From Microbacterium saperdae (GTDB taxonomy: Bacteria > Actinomycetota > Actinomycetes > Actinomycetales > Microbacteriaceae): a stretch of DNA of 64,000 nucleotides. The position numbers and the translations under genes are program-made. Positions 1 to 7,931 of this stretch are shown piece after piece. Location of the stretch: NCBI RefSeq assembly GCF_006716345.1, contig NZ_VFOX01000001.1, positions 2,728,001-2,792,000 of the forward strand. The letters are read 5' to 3'. The notes beneath the pieces were generated by a model. The model was not told where the DNA came from. It made no database searches and was given only the letters and a program-made list of their open reading frames with translations. Each line of letters begins with the position of its first letter. The first letter of the stretch is position 1.

Positions 1-669
<669 letters not shown>

Positions 670-690
670 TGCGATCTCCTTTGATCTCTT

Positions 691-700
691 TCGCGAAAAT
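691..700. promoter_or_regulatory. Perfect 10-bp palindrome TTTCGCGAAA in dhaK leader, candidate operator
   Basis: A perfect palindrome lies between the predicted dhaK transcription start (about 717) and the ribosome binding site, in a patch that is AT-rich for this genome. A repressor bound here would block dhaK. The divergent IclR protein is the obvious candidate. This is inference from position and symmetry only. Confidence 0.35.
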
Positions 701-723
701 CGGAAAGCAATTCGTTAATGTCG

Positions 724-752
724 AATATGCTCGGAGCCAGTCGGCTTGTCAA
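724..752 (-). promoter_or_regulatory. Sigma-70 type promoter of dhaK
   Basis: On the minus strand a perfect TTGACA -35 (752-747) is followed by a 17-nt spacer and a CATATT -10 (729-724), giving a start near 717, about 48 nt upstream of the dhaK ATG. It is one of the best promoter matches in the window. Confidence 0.75.
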
Positions 753-815
753 GATCTATCCGGAAGCCCGACGCAGACGCCGGCTCGATGAGGAACCGGA
801 AGAGAGGACGGCCGC

Positions 816-1583
816 GTGATCCAGGCCATCGACCGCGCCGCGAAGGTGCTCGAACTGCTGCAGGGCGCCCGCCACCTCGGCATCACCGACCTCGCCGCCG
901 CACTGAGCCTTCCCCCGTCGACCGTGCACGGGATCGTGAAGTCGCTCCGCGCGCACGGGCTCGTCGCCAAGGAGCGCGGCGGGCAGCGCTACATGCTCGG
1001 ACCCACGCTGCTGCGACTCAGCAACGTCTACCTGGACACCCTCGATGTGCGCGCCAGGGCGATGCGCTGGACGCAGGAGCTCGCGCGACGCACCAGTCTG
1101 CCGGTGCGGCTCGGGGCACCGCATTTCCACGAGGTGCTCGTGATCCATCACGATCTGCGCCCCGACGACAGTCAGCAGATGCTCGAGACCGGCGTCGCGA
1201 TCCCCGCGCACGCCTCGGCGATGGGCAAGGTGCTGCTCGCCTACGACCAGGGCTTCCAGCGCAGCGTGTTCGAGCAGCCGCTGCGCAGCCTCACCGGTGA
1301 CACCATCACGGATGTCGCACGACTGACCCTCGAGCTGCCCGCCATCGCCGAACGCGGCAGCGCGAGCGAGATGGACGAGGCCGTGCTGGGCGAGTCCTCG
1401 GTCGCCGCGCCGGTCGCCGACGCCTCGAACGACATCGTCGCCGCGGTCGCCGTGGTCATGCCGACATCGCAGGCACCGGCATCCGACGCCGTGCTCAACG
1501 CCCTGCGCGAGACGGCCCGCAACATCTCCCGCGAGCTCGGGGCGACGTCATGGCCGCCACGGATGGCGCCCGCCGAGGACTGA
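816..1583 (+). CDS. IclR-family transcriptional regulator
   Basis: This 255-residue DNA-binding regulator has an N-terminal winged helix-turn-helix (about residues 1-65; LSLPPSTVHGIVKSLRAHG is the recognition helix region) and a C-terminal IclR effector domain (about 75-245). The effector domain carries the usual SAMGKVLLAY segment. The start is GTG at 816. It is divergent from dhaK, so regulation of the dihydroxyacetone kinase operon is the simplest reading. The ligand is unknown. The effector domain looks complete and no truncation is seen. Confidence 0.9.
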   Translation: MIQAIDRAAKVLELLQGARHLGITDLAAALSLPPSTVHGIVKSLRAHGLVAKERGGQRYMLGPTLLRLSNVYLDTLDVRARAMRWTQELARRTSLPVRLGAPHFHEVLVIHHDLRPDDSQQMLETGVAIPAHASAMGKVLLAYDQGFQRSVFEQPLRSLTGDTITDVARLTLELPAIAERGSASEMDEAVLGESSVAAPVADASNDIVAAVAVVMPTSQAPASDAVLNALRETARNISRELGATSWPPRMAPAED

Positions 1584-1620
1584 ATCGTCCCCGACGGGCG
1601 GGTCACTTCTCGCGTCCGCA

Positions 1621-1642
1621 GGCCCGCTCAGAAGCGCGGGCC
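1621..1642. terminator. GC-rich hairpin between convergent genes
   Basis: GGCCCGC (1621-1627) pairs with GCGGGCC (1636-1642) around an 8-nt loop. It sits between the convergent iclR and GMC oxidoreductase genes, where a shared terminator is expected. There is no T-tract, as is usual in actinobacteria. Confidence 0.5.
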
Positions 1643-1655
1643 CGCGACAACCGGA

Positions 1656-3188
1656 TCAGACCACGGCGAGCAGGAAGTCCGCCGCGCGCTCGCCGATCAT
1701 GATCGACGGCGCATTCGTGTTGGCGCTCGGCACGAACGGCATCACCGACGCGTCGGCGACACGGAGCCCTCGCACCTCGCGCACCCGCAGCTGCGGGTCG
1801 ACGACGGCCTTCTCATCCACACCCATCCGACACGTACCGACCTGGTGGTGATAGGTGCCGACCGTGCGCCGCGCGAAGTCGCGCAGCTCCTCACGCGTCG
1901 TCACCTCGGGCCCGGGTGCGAACTCGGCTTTGCGGAACGGCGCGAATGCCTCCTGCGCGCCGACTCCGCGCACCAGCTCGATCGCGTCGACCATGGCTTC
2001 GAGGTCGCGCTCGTCGGCGAACACGTTCGGATCGGTCAGCGGCGGCACCGCGGCGTCGGACGAGGCGAGACGGATCGTGCCGCGGGAGTACGGTCGCACG
2101 ATCCCGGCGGCGATCGTGTACCCCTGCGCCGGAGCGGCGCCGCCGTCCGTCGGGTACGGCACGTGGATGAACAGCGGCTGCAGGTCGGGCACCGCACCCT
2201 CGGCCTGTGAGGAGCGCGCATAGAGCTGGCTCTCCAGCAGGTTCCAGCGTCCGGCCGGCACCGGATCGTGCGACTCGTACAGCACGCTCACCAGCAGGTG
2301 GTCGTGCAGGTTCTCCCCCACTCCGGGCAGATCGGCGACGACCGCGATGCCGTGCTCATCGAGATGGGCGCGCGGCCCGATCCCCGAGCGCAGCAGGACT
2401 GCCGGGGAGCCGATCGCCCCCGCGCTCAGCACGATCTCGGCCTGTGCCCGCGCGATGTGCACGACGCCGTCGACCGAGTACTCGACGCCGACGGCCGCAC
2501 CGTCCTCGACCAGGACGCGATGCACGAGGGCGCCGGTGGTGACGGCGAGCGCGGGGTTGTCGAGAATCGGTGCCACGAACGCCTGCCAGGCGGACGCCCG
2601 TTTGCCGTCCTTCGTGGTGGTGTGATTGAAACCGGCGCCGTCGAGGGTGTCGCGATTGAAGTCGTCGGTGGCGGGGATACCGCTCGCGATCGCGGCCTCC
2701 ACGAACGCCGCCGCGACGGGGTTGCGGTGGTCCTCGGGGATGCGCTCCACGTGCAGCGGCCCGCCGGCACCGTGATGCTCGTCGGCGCCGTCGGCATGAT
2801 CCTCGGACTTGCGGAAGTACGGCTGCACCTCGTCCCACGACCAGCCCTCGGCACCGGCCTCGACCCAGCCGTCGTAGTCGGTGCGGTCACCGCGCATGTA
2901 GATCATGCCGTTGAGCGAGCTCGACCCGCCCAGCGTCTTGCCGCGCGGCCAGTACAGCGCCCGCCCGCCCAGGTGCTGCTGCGGAGTGGTCATCACCGCC
3001 CAGTCGTCGTCGGACATCAGCAGCGCTGGCCACCCCTGCGGCGAGTGGATGTTCGGGTCGGCATCCGGCGCTCCCGCCTCGATCACGTGGACCGTGCGGC
3101 CCGCGTCCACCAGCCGGCGCGCGATCGCACTGCCGGCCGAACCTGCACCGACGATCACGTAGTCGGCGACCTCTGTGAGCTCAGTCAT
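1656..3188 (-). CDS. GMC-family FAD-dependent alcohol oxidoreductase
   Basis: This flavoprotein of 510 residues belongs to the glucose-methanol-choline family, which oxidises alcohols to aldehydes or ketones. The FAD-binding GAGSAGS motif lies at residues 13-19. The GMC signature region (PRGKTLGGSSSLNGMIYMRG) is near residue 90. The C-terminal active site holds the His pair in YHHQVGTCRMG and the Asn in SANTNAPSIMIGE. ATG at 3188 is preferred over an upstream in-frame start because GAGGAGG precedes it. An AraC gene lies 127 bp upstream on the same strand. Substrate is not determined. Its position beside a phenylacetate locus with an aldehyde dehydrogenase suggests an aromatic alcohol, but that is inference. 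Confidence 0.88.
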   Translation of the reverse strand: MTELTEVADYVIVGAGSAGSAIARRLVDAGRTVHVIEAGAPDADPNIHSPQGWPALLMSDDDWAVMTTPQQHLGGRALYWPRGKTLGGSSSLNGMIYMRGDRTDYDGWVEAGAEGWSWDEVQPYFRKSEDHADGADEHHGAGGPLHVERIPEDHRNPVAAAFVEAAIASGIPATDDFNRDTLDGAGFNHTTTKDGKRASAWQAFVAPILDNPALAVTTGALVHRVLVEDGAAVGVEYSVDGVVHIARAQAEIVLSAGAIGSPAVLLRSGIGPRAHLDEHGIAVVADLPGVGENLHDHLLVSVLYESHDPVPAGRWNLLESQLYARSSQAEGAVPDLQPLFIHVPYPTDGGAAPAQGYTIAAGIVRPYSRGTIRLASSDAAVPPLTDPNVFADERDLEAMVDAIELVRGVGAQEAFAPFRKAEFAPGPEVTTREELRDFARRTVGTYHHQVGTCRMGVDEKAVVDPQLRVREVRGLRVADASVMPFVPSANTNAPSIMIGERAADFLLAVV

Positions 3189-3314
3189 CTCGTTCCTCCT
3201 CGAACGGCAGGCCTCGGATTCGCCCGCTGACGAGGCCAGCATCGCGCGCGGGATCGCCGTCAGCACCCGTCCGGCGCGCACGGCGATGTGCCGCACGTGC
3301 ACGGATGCCGTCGG

Positions 3315-4316
3315 TCAGTGCTCCGGGACGGCGTGGGCGCGGAACTCGCTGGGCGAGACGCCGAACTGCTGGCGGAACGCGCGGGCGAAGGACGCGGCGT
3401 CGGTGAACCCCCAGCGCGCTCCGATCGCCGAGATCTGCTGCTCGTTCTGGGCGACGTTGCCGAGGTCCCTCCGTGCGGCATCGAGACGACGCTCGCGGAT
3501 CCACCCGCTGACGGTGTCGCGGTTCTCCTCGAACAGCTTCTGCAGGTAGCGCACCGAGACGTGATGGGCGGAGGCGATCCCCGAGACACTGAGCTCGGCA
3601 TCTCCGAGGTGGTCCGCGATGTACAGCTCGACCCGCGCCAGCAGTGAGCGTCGCCGCGCCTCCTCGCCGACGCCGCCCTCGCTGTCGAGACGCTCTCCCA
3701 GCGCGGCAGCGACCAGGTCGAACACGGCATCCGAGAGCGGCAGCCGGTTCTGCAGGGTGCCGTCGCCCAGCGCTCCGTCGAACGCGCGGAGCAGCGCAGA
3801 CGCGATCGCGCCGGAGCCGCTCTGCCCGGAGAACCGGGAGGCGGTCAGCCCGCGGAGCCTGCCGCGATCGATGCGCAGTGCCTCGATCGGGAACATCACG
3901 ACGAGCATGCGGAAAGACGAATCGAAGTCGAGCGAGTACGGGCGCGTGGTGTCGTACAGCGCGAAGTCCCCGGGAGCGAGCACCGCATCACGCCCGTCCT
4001 GGATGATCGTGCTGTGCCCCCGCAGCTGCACGCCGAGCTTGATGTGCCCCGGGTCGTCGCGGGCGATCTCCGAGCGGGTCCTGCTCACGCGCACGGCGGA
4101 CCCTGCGACGCTGCTGACCGACATCGGTCCGAGGGTCTGGGCGATCAGTCGGCCGTCGAACACGGCCCTGGCCTCGGGATCGGCCGACCAGGCGCGCAGC
4201 GGCACGAAGCTGCGGTTGACGGCATCCGTCCACATCTCGAACCGCTCGCTCGAGGCCACGGCCGCAGTGTCGATGACGACGCGATCGGCCAGGGCTGAAC
4301 TCGTCCGGTCGTGCAT
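3315..4316 (-). CDS. AraC-family regulator with AraC_binding_2 sensor domain
   Basis: The product is a 333-residue regulator. The N-terminal ~190 residues resemble the sensor domain found in FeaR-type activators. The C-terminal ~100 residues form the double helix-turn-helix AraC domain (DHLGDAELSVSGIASAHHVS, then ending FGVSPSEFRAHAVP). ATG at 4316 was chosen because AGGAGG precedes it. It lies directly upstream of the GMC oxidoreductase in the same orientation. FeaR-type proteins activate aromatic amine/aldehyde oxidation genes, which would suit control of the oxidoreductase and perhaps of the aldehyde dehydrogenase at 10491. The DNA target and inducer are unknown. Confidence 0.88.
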   Translation of the reverse strand: MHDRTSSALADRVVIDTAAVASSERFEMWTDAVNRSFVPLRAWSADPEARAVFDGRLIAQTLGPMSVSSVAGSAVRVSRTRSEIARDDPGHIKLGVQLRGHSTIIQDGRDAVLAPGDFALYDTTRPYSLDFDSSFRMLVVMFPIEALRIDRGRLRGLTASRFSGQSGSGAIASALLRAFDGALGDGTLQNRLPLSDAVFDLVAAALGERLDSEGGVGEEARRRSLLARVELYIADHLGDAELSVSGIASAHHVSVRYLQKLFEENRDTVSGWIRERRLDAARRDLGNVAQNEQQISAIGARWGFTDAASFARAFRQQFGVSPSEFRAHAVPEH

Positions 4317-4398
4317 GCGTCCTCCTCGCCTCATCGCGTGACGGACAGCATACGCCCCGCTCATGGGGGTCAGGACGCCGGCGACGCGCCCGATGCGG

Positions 4399-5010
4399 TC
4401 ACCGCGACTGCAGCCCGTCGAGCGTGACGCGCAGGATGTCCTCGCCGAGTTCCGCCGGGTCCACGGCTCCTCCGGGGCGGTACCACTCGACGACCGAGTT
4501 GATCATTCCGAACAGCAGCCGGGTGGCGACCGAGGCCGAGATGTCGTCGCGGATCAGCCCCTCGCGTTGCGCCTCTCGCACGATCGCGGTCACCCGCTGA
4601 TCGAACACACGGCGTCGGGCCAGCGCGGCCAGCTCGACCTCGCTGTTGCCGCGCACCCGCAGCAGCAGCGTGACCGAGGGGAGCTTCGCGGTCAGGACCC
4701 GCACCGCTCCACGCACGATCGACCGGAGCCGTTCGGATGCCTCGGTGTGCGCCGCCTCCGCCTCGTCGACCACGGCCTCCAACGCGTCGAGCGCGTCATC
4801 GAGCGCGAGTGCGAGGATCGCCGATTTGGACTCGAAGTGGTGATACAGCGCGGACTTGGTCAGCCCGAGCTTCGCGGCCAGATCGGCGATCGAGGTCGCG
4901 TCATAGCCCTGCTCGTTGAACACCGTCACGGCGACCGTCAGCACCTGATCGCGGTCGTACCCCGGCCGCCCGCGTCGAGCGGGCGTGGGCGGGTCGTCGT
5001 GTGCAGCCAT
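4399..5010 (-). CDS. paaR: TetR-family regulator, probable PaaR
   Basis: This 203-residue regulator has a TetR helix-turn-helix at about residues 15-60 (IADLAAKLGLTKSALYHHFESK) and a C-terminal ligand domain of the TetR_C_33 type (EWYRPGGAVDP). It is divergent from the phenylacetate thiolase operon. The promoter of that operon carries a motif repeated upstream of paaA, as expected of the phenylacetyl-CoA-responsive repressor PaaR in Gram-positive paa clusters. ATG at 5010 was chosen so that the protein starts just before the conserved region; a further ATG lies 45 nt upstream. The identification as PaaR rests on context and operator sharing, not on a unique motif. Confidence 0.82.
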   Translation of the reverse strand: MAAHDDPPTPARRGRPGYDRDQVLTVAVTVFNEQGYDATSIADLAAKLGLTKSALYHHFESKSAILALALDDALDALEAVVDEAEAAHTEASERLRSIVRGAVRVLTAKLPSVTLLLRVRGNSEVELAALARRRVFDQRVTAIVREAQREGLIRDDISASVATRLLFGMINSVVEWYRPGGAVDPAELGEDILRVTLDGLQSR

Positions 5011-5048
5011 GCCCCCAGTCTGGCATCGGGCGCGCGCGCCGCGCCGGG

Positions 5049-5101
5049 TTGCCAAGCGCGGCGCGATCTGCGATCATTCCTGAACGATCGGTCTGCAAAG
5101 A
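5049..5101 (+). promoter_or_regulatory. Promoter and putative PaaR operator of the thiolase-paaFHZI operon
   Basis: TTGCCA (5049-5054), a 17-nt spacer and GATCAT (5072-5077) form a promoter. Immediately after it lies AACGATCGGTCTGCAAAGA (5083-5101), which matches 16 of 19 positions of the element upstream of paaA (16152-16170). The distance from the -35 is the same in both (34 nt). The CG-NN-CGGT core resembles the PaaR site described from Corynebacterium, as I recall it. Binding just downstream of the -10 would block transcription. Confidence 0.72.
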
Positions 5102-5132
5102 CCCGCCGATGTGGGCGGACGAGAGGATGACG

Positions 5133-6323
5133 ATGTCCGAGGCTTACCTCGTCGCCGGCACACGCACCCCGGTGGGGCGTTACGGCGGCGCACTGGCCGG
5201 TGTCCGGCCGGACGATCTCGCCGCTCTCGTGGTGGCCGACGCCGTCGCCAGAGCGGGCATCCCCGGCGCCGCCGTGGACGAGGTGATCCTCGGTGCTGCC
5301 AATCAGGCCGGAGAGGACAACCGCAACGTCGCCCGCATGGCTGTGCTGCTCGCCGGCCTCCCCGACTCCGTGCCCGGCCTCACCGTCAACCGCCTCTGCG
5401 CCTCCGGGATGTCGGCGATCGCGCTGGCCGCCAACGCCGTGCGCGCGGGCGACGCCGATCTGCTCGTCGCCGGCGGTGTCGAGTCGATGACCAGGGCGCC
5501 CTGGGTGCAGGCGAAGCCCGAGCGCGCCTGGGCCAAACCCGGCGCCGCGTTCGACACCTCCATCGGCTGGCGCTTCGTGAATCCACGTATGGCGGCCCGC
5601 GACAAGGCCACCTTCTCGATGCCGGAGACGGCCGAGGAGGTCGCACGCCTGGATGGGATCACCCGCGAGGATGCCGACGCCTTCGCACTGCAGAGCCACC
5701 GACGGGCGCTCGCGGCGATCGATGCCGGACGTTTCACGGAGGAGATCGTGGCGGTGGAGACCCCGCGCGGCCGGGTCGACACCGACGAGGGACCGCGGCG
5801 CGAGACCTCGCTCGAGGCGCTCGCCGGCCTGCGTCCCGTCGTCGCCGGCGGGCAGGTGGTGACCGCAGGCAACTCCAGTTCGCTCAACGACGGCGCCTCG
5901 GCGGTCGTCGTCGCCAGCGCGGAGGCCGTCGAGCGGCACGGGCTGCGGCCCCTCGCCCGGATCGTCTCGGCAGCGACCGCCGCCCTCGCCCCCGAGATCA
6001 TGGGACTGGGTCCCGTACCCGCCTCCGAGAAGGCGCTCGCCAAGAGCGGCCTGACGATCGGCGACATCGGCGCCGTCGAGCTCAACGAGGCGTTCGCCTC
6101 GCAGTCGCTGGCCAGCATCCGTCGCCTGGGGCTCGACCCTGCGATCGTGAATGCCGACGGCGGGGCGATCGCGCTCGGGCATCCGCTCGGCTCCAGCGGA
6201 TCACGCCTGATCGTCACACTGCTCGGACGCCTGGCCAGGGAGAACGCCCGCTACGGCCTCGCCACCATGTGCGTCGGCGTCGGTCAGGGCACGGCCATGA
6301 TCGTGGAGCGGCTCGATGTCTGA
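5133..6323 (+). CDS. paaJ: 3-oxoadipyl-CoA / 3-oxo-5,6-dehydrosuberyl-CoA thiolase (PaaJ/PcaF type)
   Basis: This cytoplasmic thiolase of 396 residues should perform the last CoA-dependent cleavages of the phenylacetate pathway, releasing acetyl-CoA. The acyl-binding Cys is in NRLCASGMSA (residue 89). The C-terminal active-site motifs are GHPLGSSGSR (His) and CVGVGQGTAM (Cys). ATG at 5133 is preferred over ATG 5127 because GAGAGG lies 6 nt before it. It is first in an operon whose next four genes overlap end to start, all paa-type. A role in the beta-ketoadipate pathway is also possible by sequence; context favours PaaJ. Confidence 0.92.
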   Translation: MSEAYLVAGTRTPVGRYGGALAGVRPDDLAALVVADAVARAGIPGAAVDEVILGAANQAGEDNRNVARMAVLLAGLPDSVPGLTVNRLCASGMSAIALAANAVRAGDADLLVAGGVESMTRAPWVQAKPERAWAKPGAAFDTSIGWRFVNPRMAARDKATFSMPETAEEVARLDGITREDADAFALQSHRRALAAIDAGRFTEEIVAVETPRGRVDTDEGPRRETSLEALAGLRPVVAGGQVVTAGNSSSLNDGASAVVVASAEAVERHGLRPLARIVSAATAALAPEIMGLGPVPASEKALAKSGLTIGDIGAVELNEAFASQSLASIRRLGLDPAIVNADGGAIALGHPLGSSGSRLIVTLLGRLARENARYGLATMCVGVGQGTAMIVERLDV

Positions 6324-7077
6324 TGCGCGGAGGACCGAGGAGCAGTCGGTGCGGATCGAGGAGCATCACGACCGCGTGATCGCGACGCTCGACCGCCCCG
6401 CGGTCCGCAATGCGATCGACCAGGCGATGGTCGACGACCTGCACGCGCTGTGCGAACGTCTCGAGACGTCGCCGCGCATCCTGATCCTCACCGGAGCGGG
6501 AGGCGTGTTCGCTTCGGGTGCCGACATCGGACAGCTGCGGGATCGCACCGCGGCCGATGCGATCACGAGCATCAACGCGACCGTGTTCCACCGCATCCGC
6601 CGGCTGCCGATGCCGGTGATCGCCGCGGTGGACGGCTACGCCCTCGGTGGAGGCGCGGAGCTCGCCTATGCCGCCGACATCCGCATCGGCACCGATCGCG
6701 TGCGCTTCGGCAATCCGGAGACCGGGCTGGGCATCATCGCCGCGGCCGGCGCGACCTGGCGTCTGCCCGAGATCGTCGGCCATGCCCGCGCCAGCGAGCT
6801 GCTGCTCACCGGTCGGATGCTCGACGCCGAGGAGGCGCTGCACTGGGGACTGATCTCCTCCGTGCACTCCCCCGATGACCTGCTCGCCGCCGCGCACACG
6901 CTGGCCGACCGCATCGCGGCGAACGGATCCCGCGCCACGGAACTCACCAAGCGTCTGCTGCTGACGCCGCCCGATCAGCATCTCGGGCTCGTGGGCGACG
7001 TGCAGGCGGAGCTGTTCGACAGCGCGGAGAAGCACGAGCGGATGACCGCGTTCCTGGAGAGGAAGAAGAACCGATGA
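6316..7077 (+). CDS. paaF: Enoyl-CoA hydratase, PaaF-like
   Basis: The 253-residue crotonase-fold enzyme is predicted to hydrate 2,3-dehydroadipyl-CoA to 3-hydroxyadipyl-CoA. The oxyanion-hole segments are GVFASGADI and VDGYALGGGAELAYAADIRI. The Glu in GNPETGLGI occupies the catalytic position of true hydratases, which is why it is called PaaF rather than PaaG. The second catalytic Glu is not at the usual place: the segment reads AAAGATWRLP, with no acidic residue. The start ATG overlaps the thiolase stop by 8 bp, and the 3' end overlaps paaH by 4 bp, indicating translational coupling. Confidence 0.85.
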   Translation: MSDARRTEEQSVRIEEHHDRVIATLDRPAVRNAIDQAMVDDLHALCERLETSPRILILTGAGGVFASGADIGQLRDRTAADAITSINATVFHRIRRLPMPVIAAVDGYALGGGAELAYAADIRIGTDRVRFGNPETGLGIIAAAGATWRLPEIVGHARASELLLTGRMLDAEEALHWGLISSVHSPDDLLAAAHTLADRIAANGSRATELTKRLLLTPPDQHLGLVGDVQAELFDSAEKHERMTAFLERKKNR

Positions 7078-7931
7078 GCCTTCCACAGAACGTCGGAGTG
7101 CTGGGCGGAGGGCGGATGGGCGCCGGGATCGCCCACGCGTTCCTGCTCGCCGGCGTCCAGGTGCATGTCGTGGAGCGCGATGAGGAGTCGGCGGATGCCG
7201 CCCGCCAGCGCATCGAGACGAGTCTGGGTCGGTCGGTCGCGCGCGGCGGTGACACTCTCCCGCTCGACGAGCTCACCTCCGCGCTCACGGTCGGGACCTC
7301 GGTCGGCGACTTCGCCCAGGCGGGCCTGGTCATCGAGGCCGTACCCGAGGATCGGACTCTCAAAGCGGAGGCGCTGTCGCGCATCGAGGCGGTGGTCGCG
7401 GGTGACGCGGTGCTCGCCACGAACACCTCCTCGATCTCGATCACCGATCTCGCGGGCGGCCTCACCTTCCCCGAGCGCTTCCTCGGCATGCACTTCTTCA
7501 ACCCGGTGCCCTCGTCGACGCTGATCGAGGTCGTGATCGGTGCACGGACCCTGTCCTCCCTCGTCGACACGCTGCGCGGCTGGGTGGCCGAGCTCGGCAA
7601 GACCGCGGTCGTCGTGCGCGACTCCCCCGGCTTCGCCTCCAGCCGCCTCGGCGTGATGCTCGCACTCGAGGCCATCCGGATGCTGGAGGAGGGCGTGGCC
7701 TCGGCCGCCGACATCGACGCCGCCATGGAGCTCGGATATCGGCATCCCACCGGACCGTTGCGCACGACCGACATCGTCGGGCTCGACGTACGCCTCGGCA
7801 TCGCGGAGGAGCTGGAGCGCGCGTTCGGCGATCGCTTCGCCCCGCCCGCACTGCTGCGGCGGATGGTGGACGACGGACAGCTGGGCCGCAAGAGCGGCCG
7901 AGGATTCTACGACTGGAGTGACGAGAGATGA
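7074..7931 (+). CDS. paaH: 3-hydroxyadipyl-CoA dehydrogenase
   Basis: This NAD-dependent 3-hydroxyacyl-CoA dehydrogenase of 285 residues oxidises 3-hydroxyadipyl-CoA to 3-oxoadipyl-CoA, the substrate of the thiolase upstream. The Rossmann motif is GVLGGGRMGAG (residues 8-18). The catalytic His lies in GMHFFNPVP, with its partner Glu shortly downstream, and NTSSISI and DSPGFASSRL are family hallmarks. It is linked by ATGA overlaps to paaF and paaZ. At about 285 residues it is the short single-domain form, not the ~475-residue E. coli PaaH. Confidence 0.93.
   Translation: MSLPQNVGVLGGGRMGAGIAHAFLLAGVQVHVVERDEESADAARQRIETSLGRSVARGGDTLPLDELTSALTVGTSVGDFAQAGLVIEAVPEDRTLKAEALSRIEAVVAGDAVLATNTSSISITDLAGGLTFPERFLGMHFFNPVPSSTLIEVVIGARTLSSLVDTLRGWVAELGKTAVVVRDSPGFASSRLGVMLALEAIRMLEEGVASAADIDAAMELGYRHPTGPLRTTDIVGLDVRLGIAEELERAFGDRFAPPALLRRMVDDGQLGRKSGRGFYDWSDER

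Noticed and set aside
2268..3230. A 320-codon plus-strand frame opposite the GMC gene
   Set aside because: The GMC protein on the other strand has full family motifs; this frame has none.
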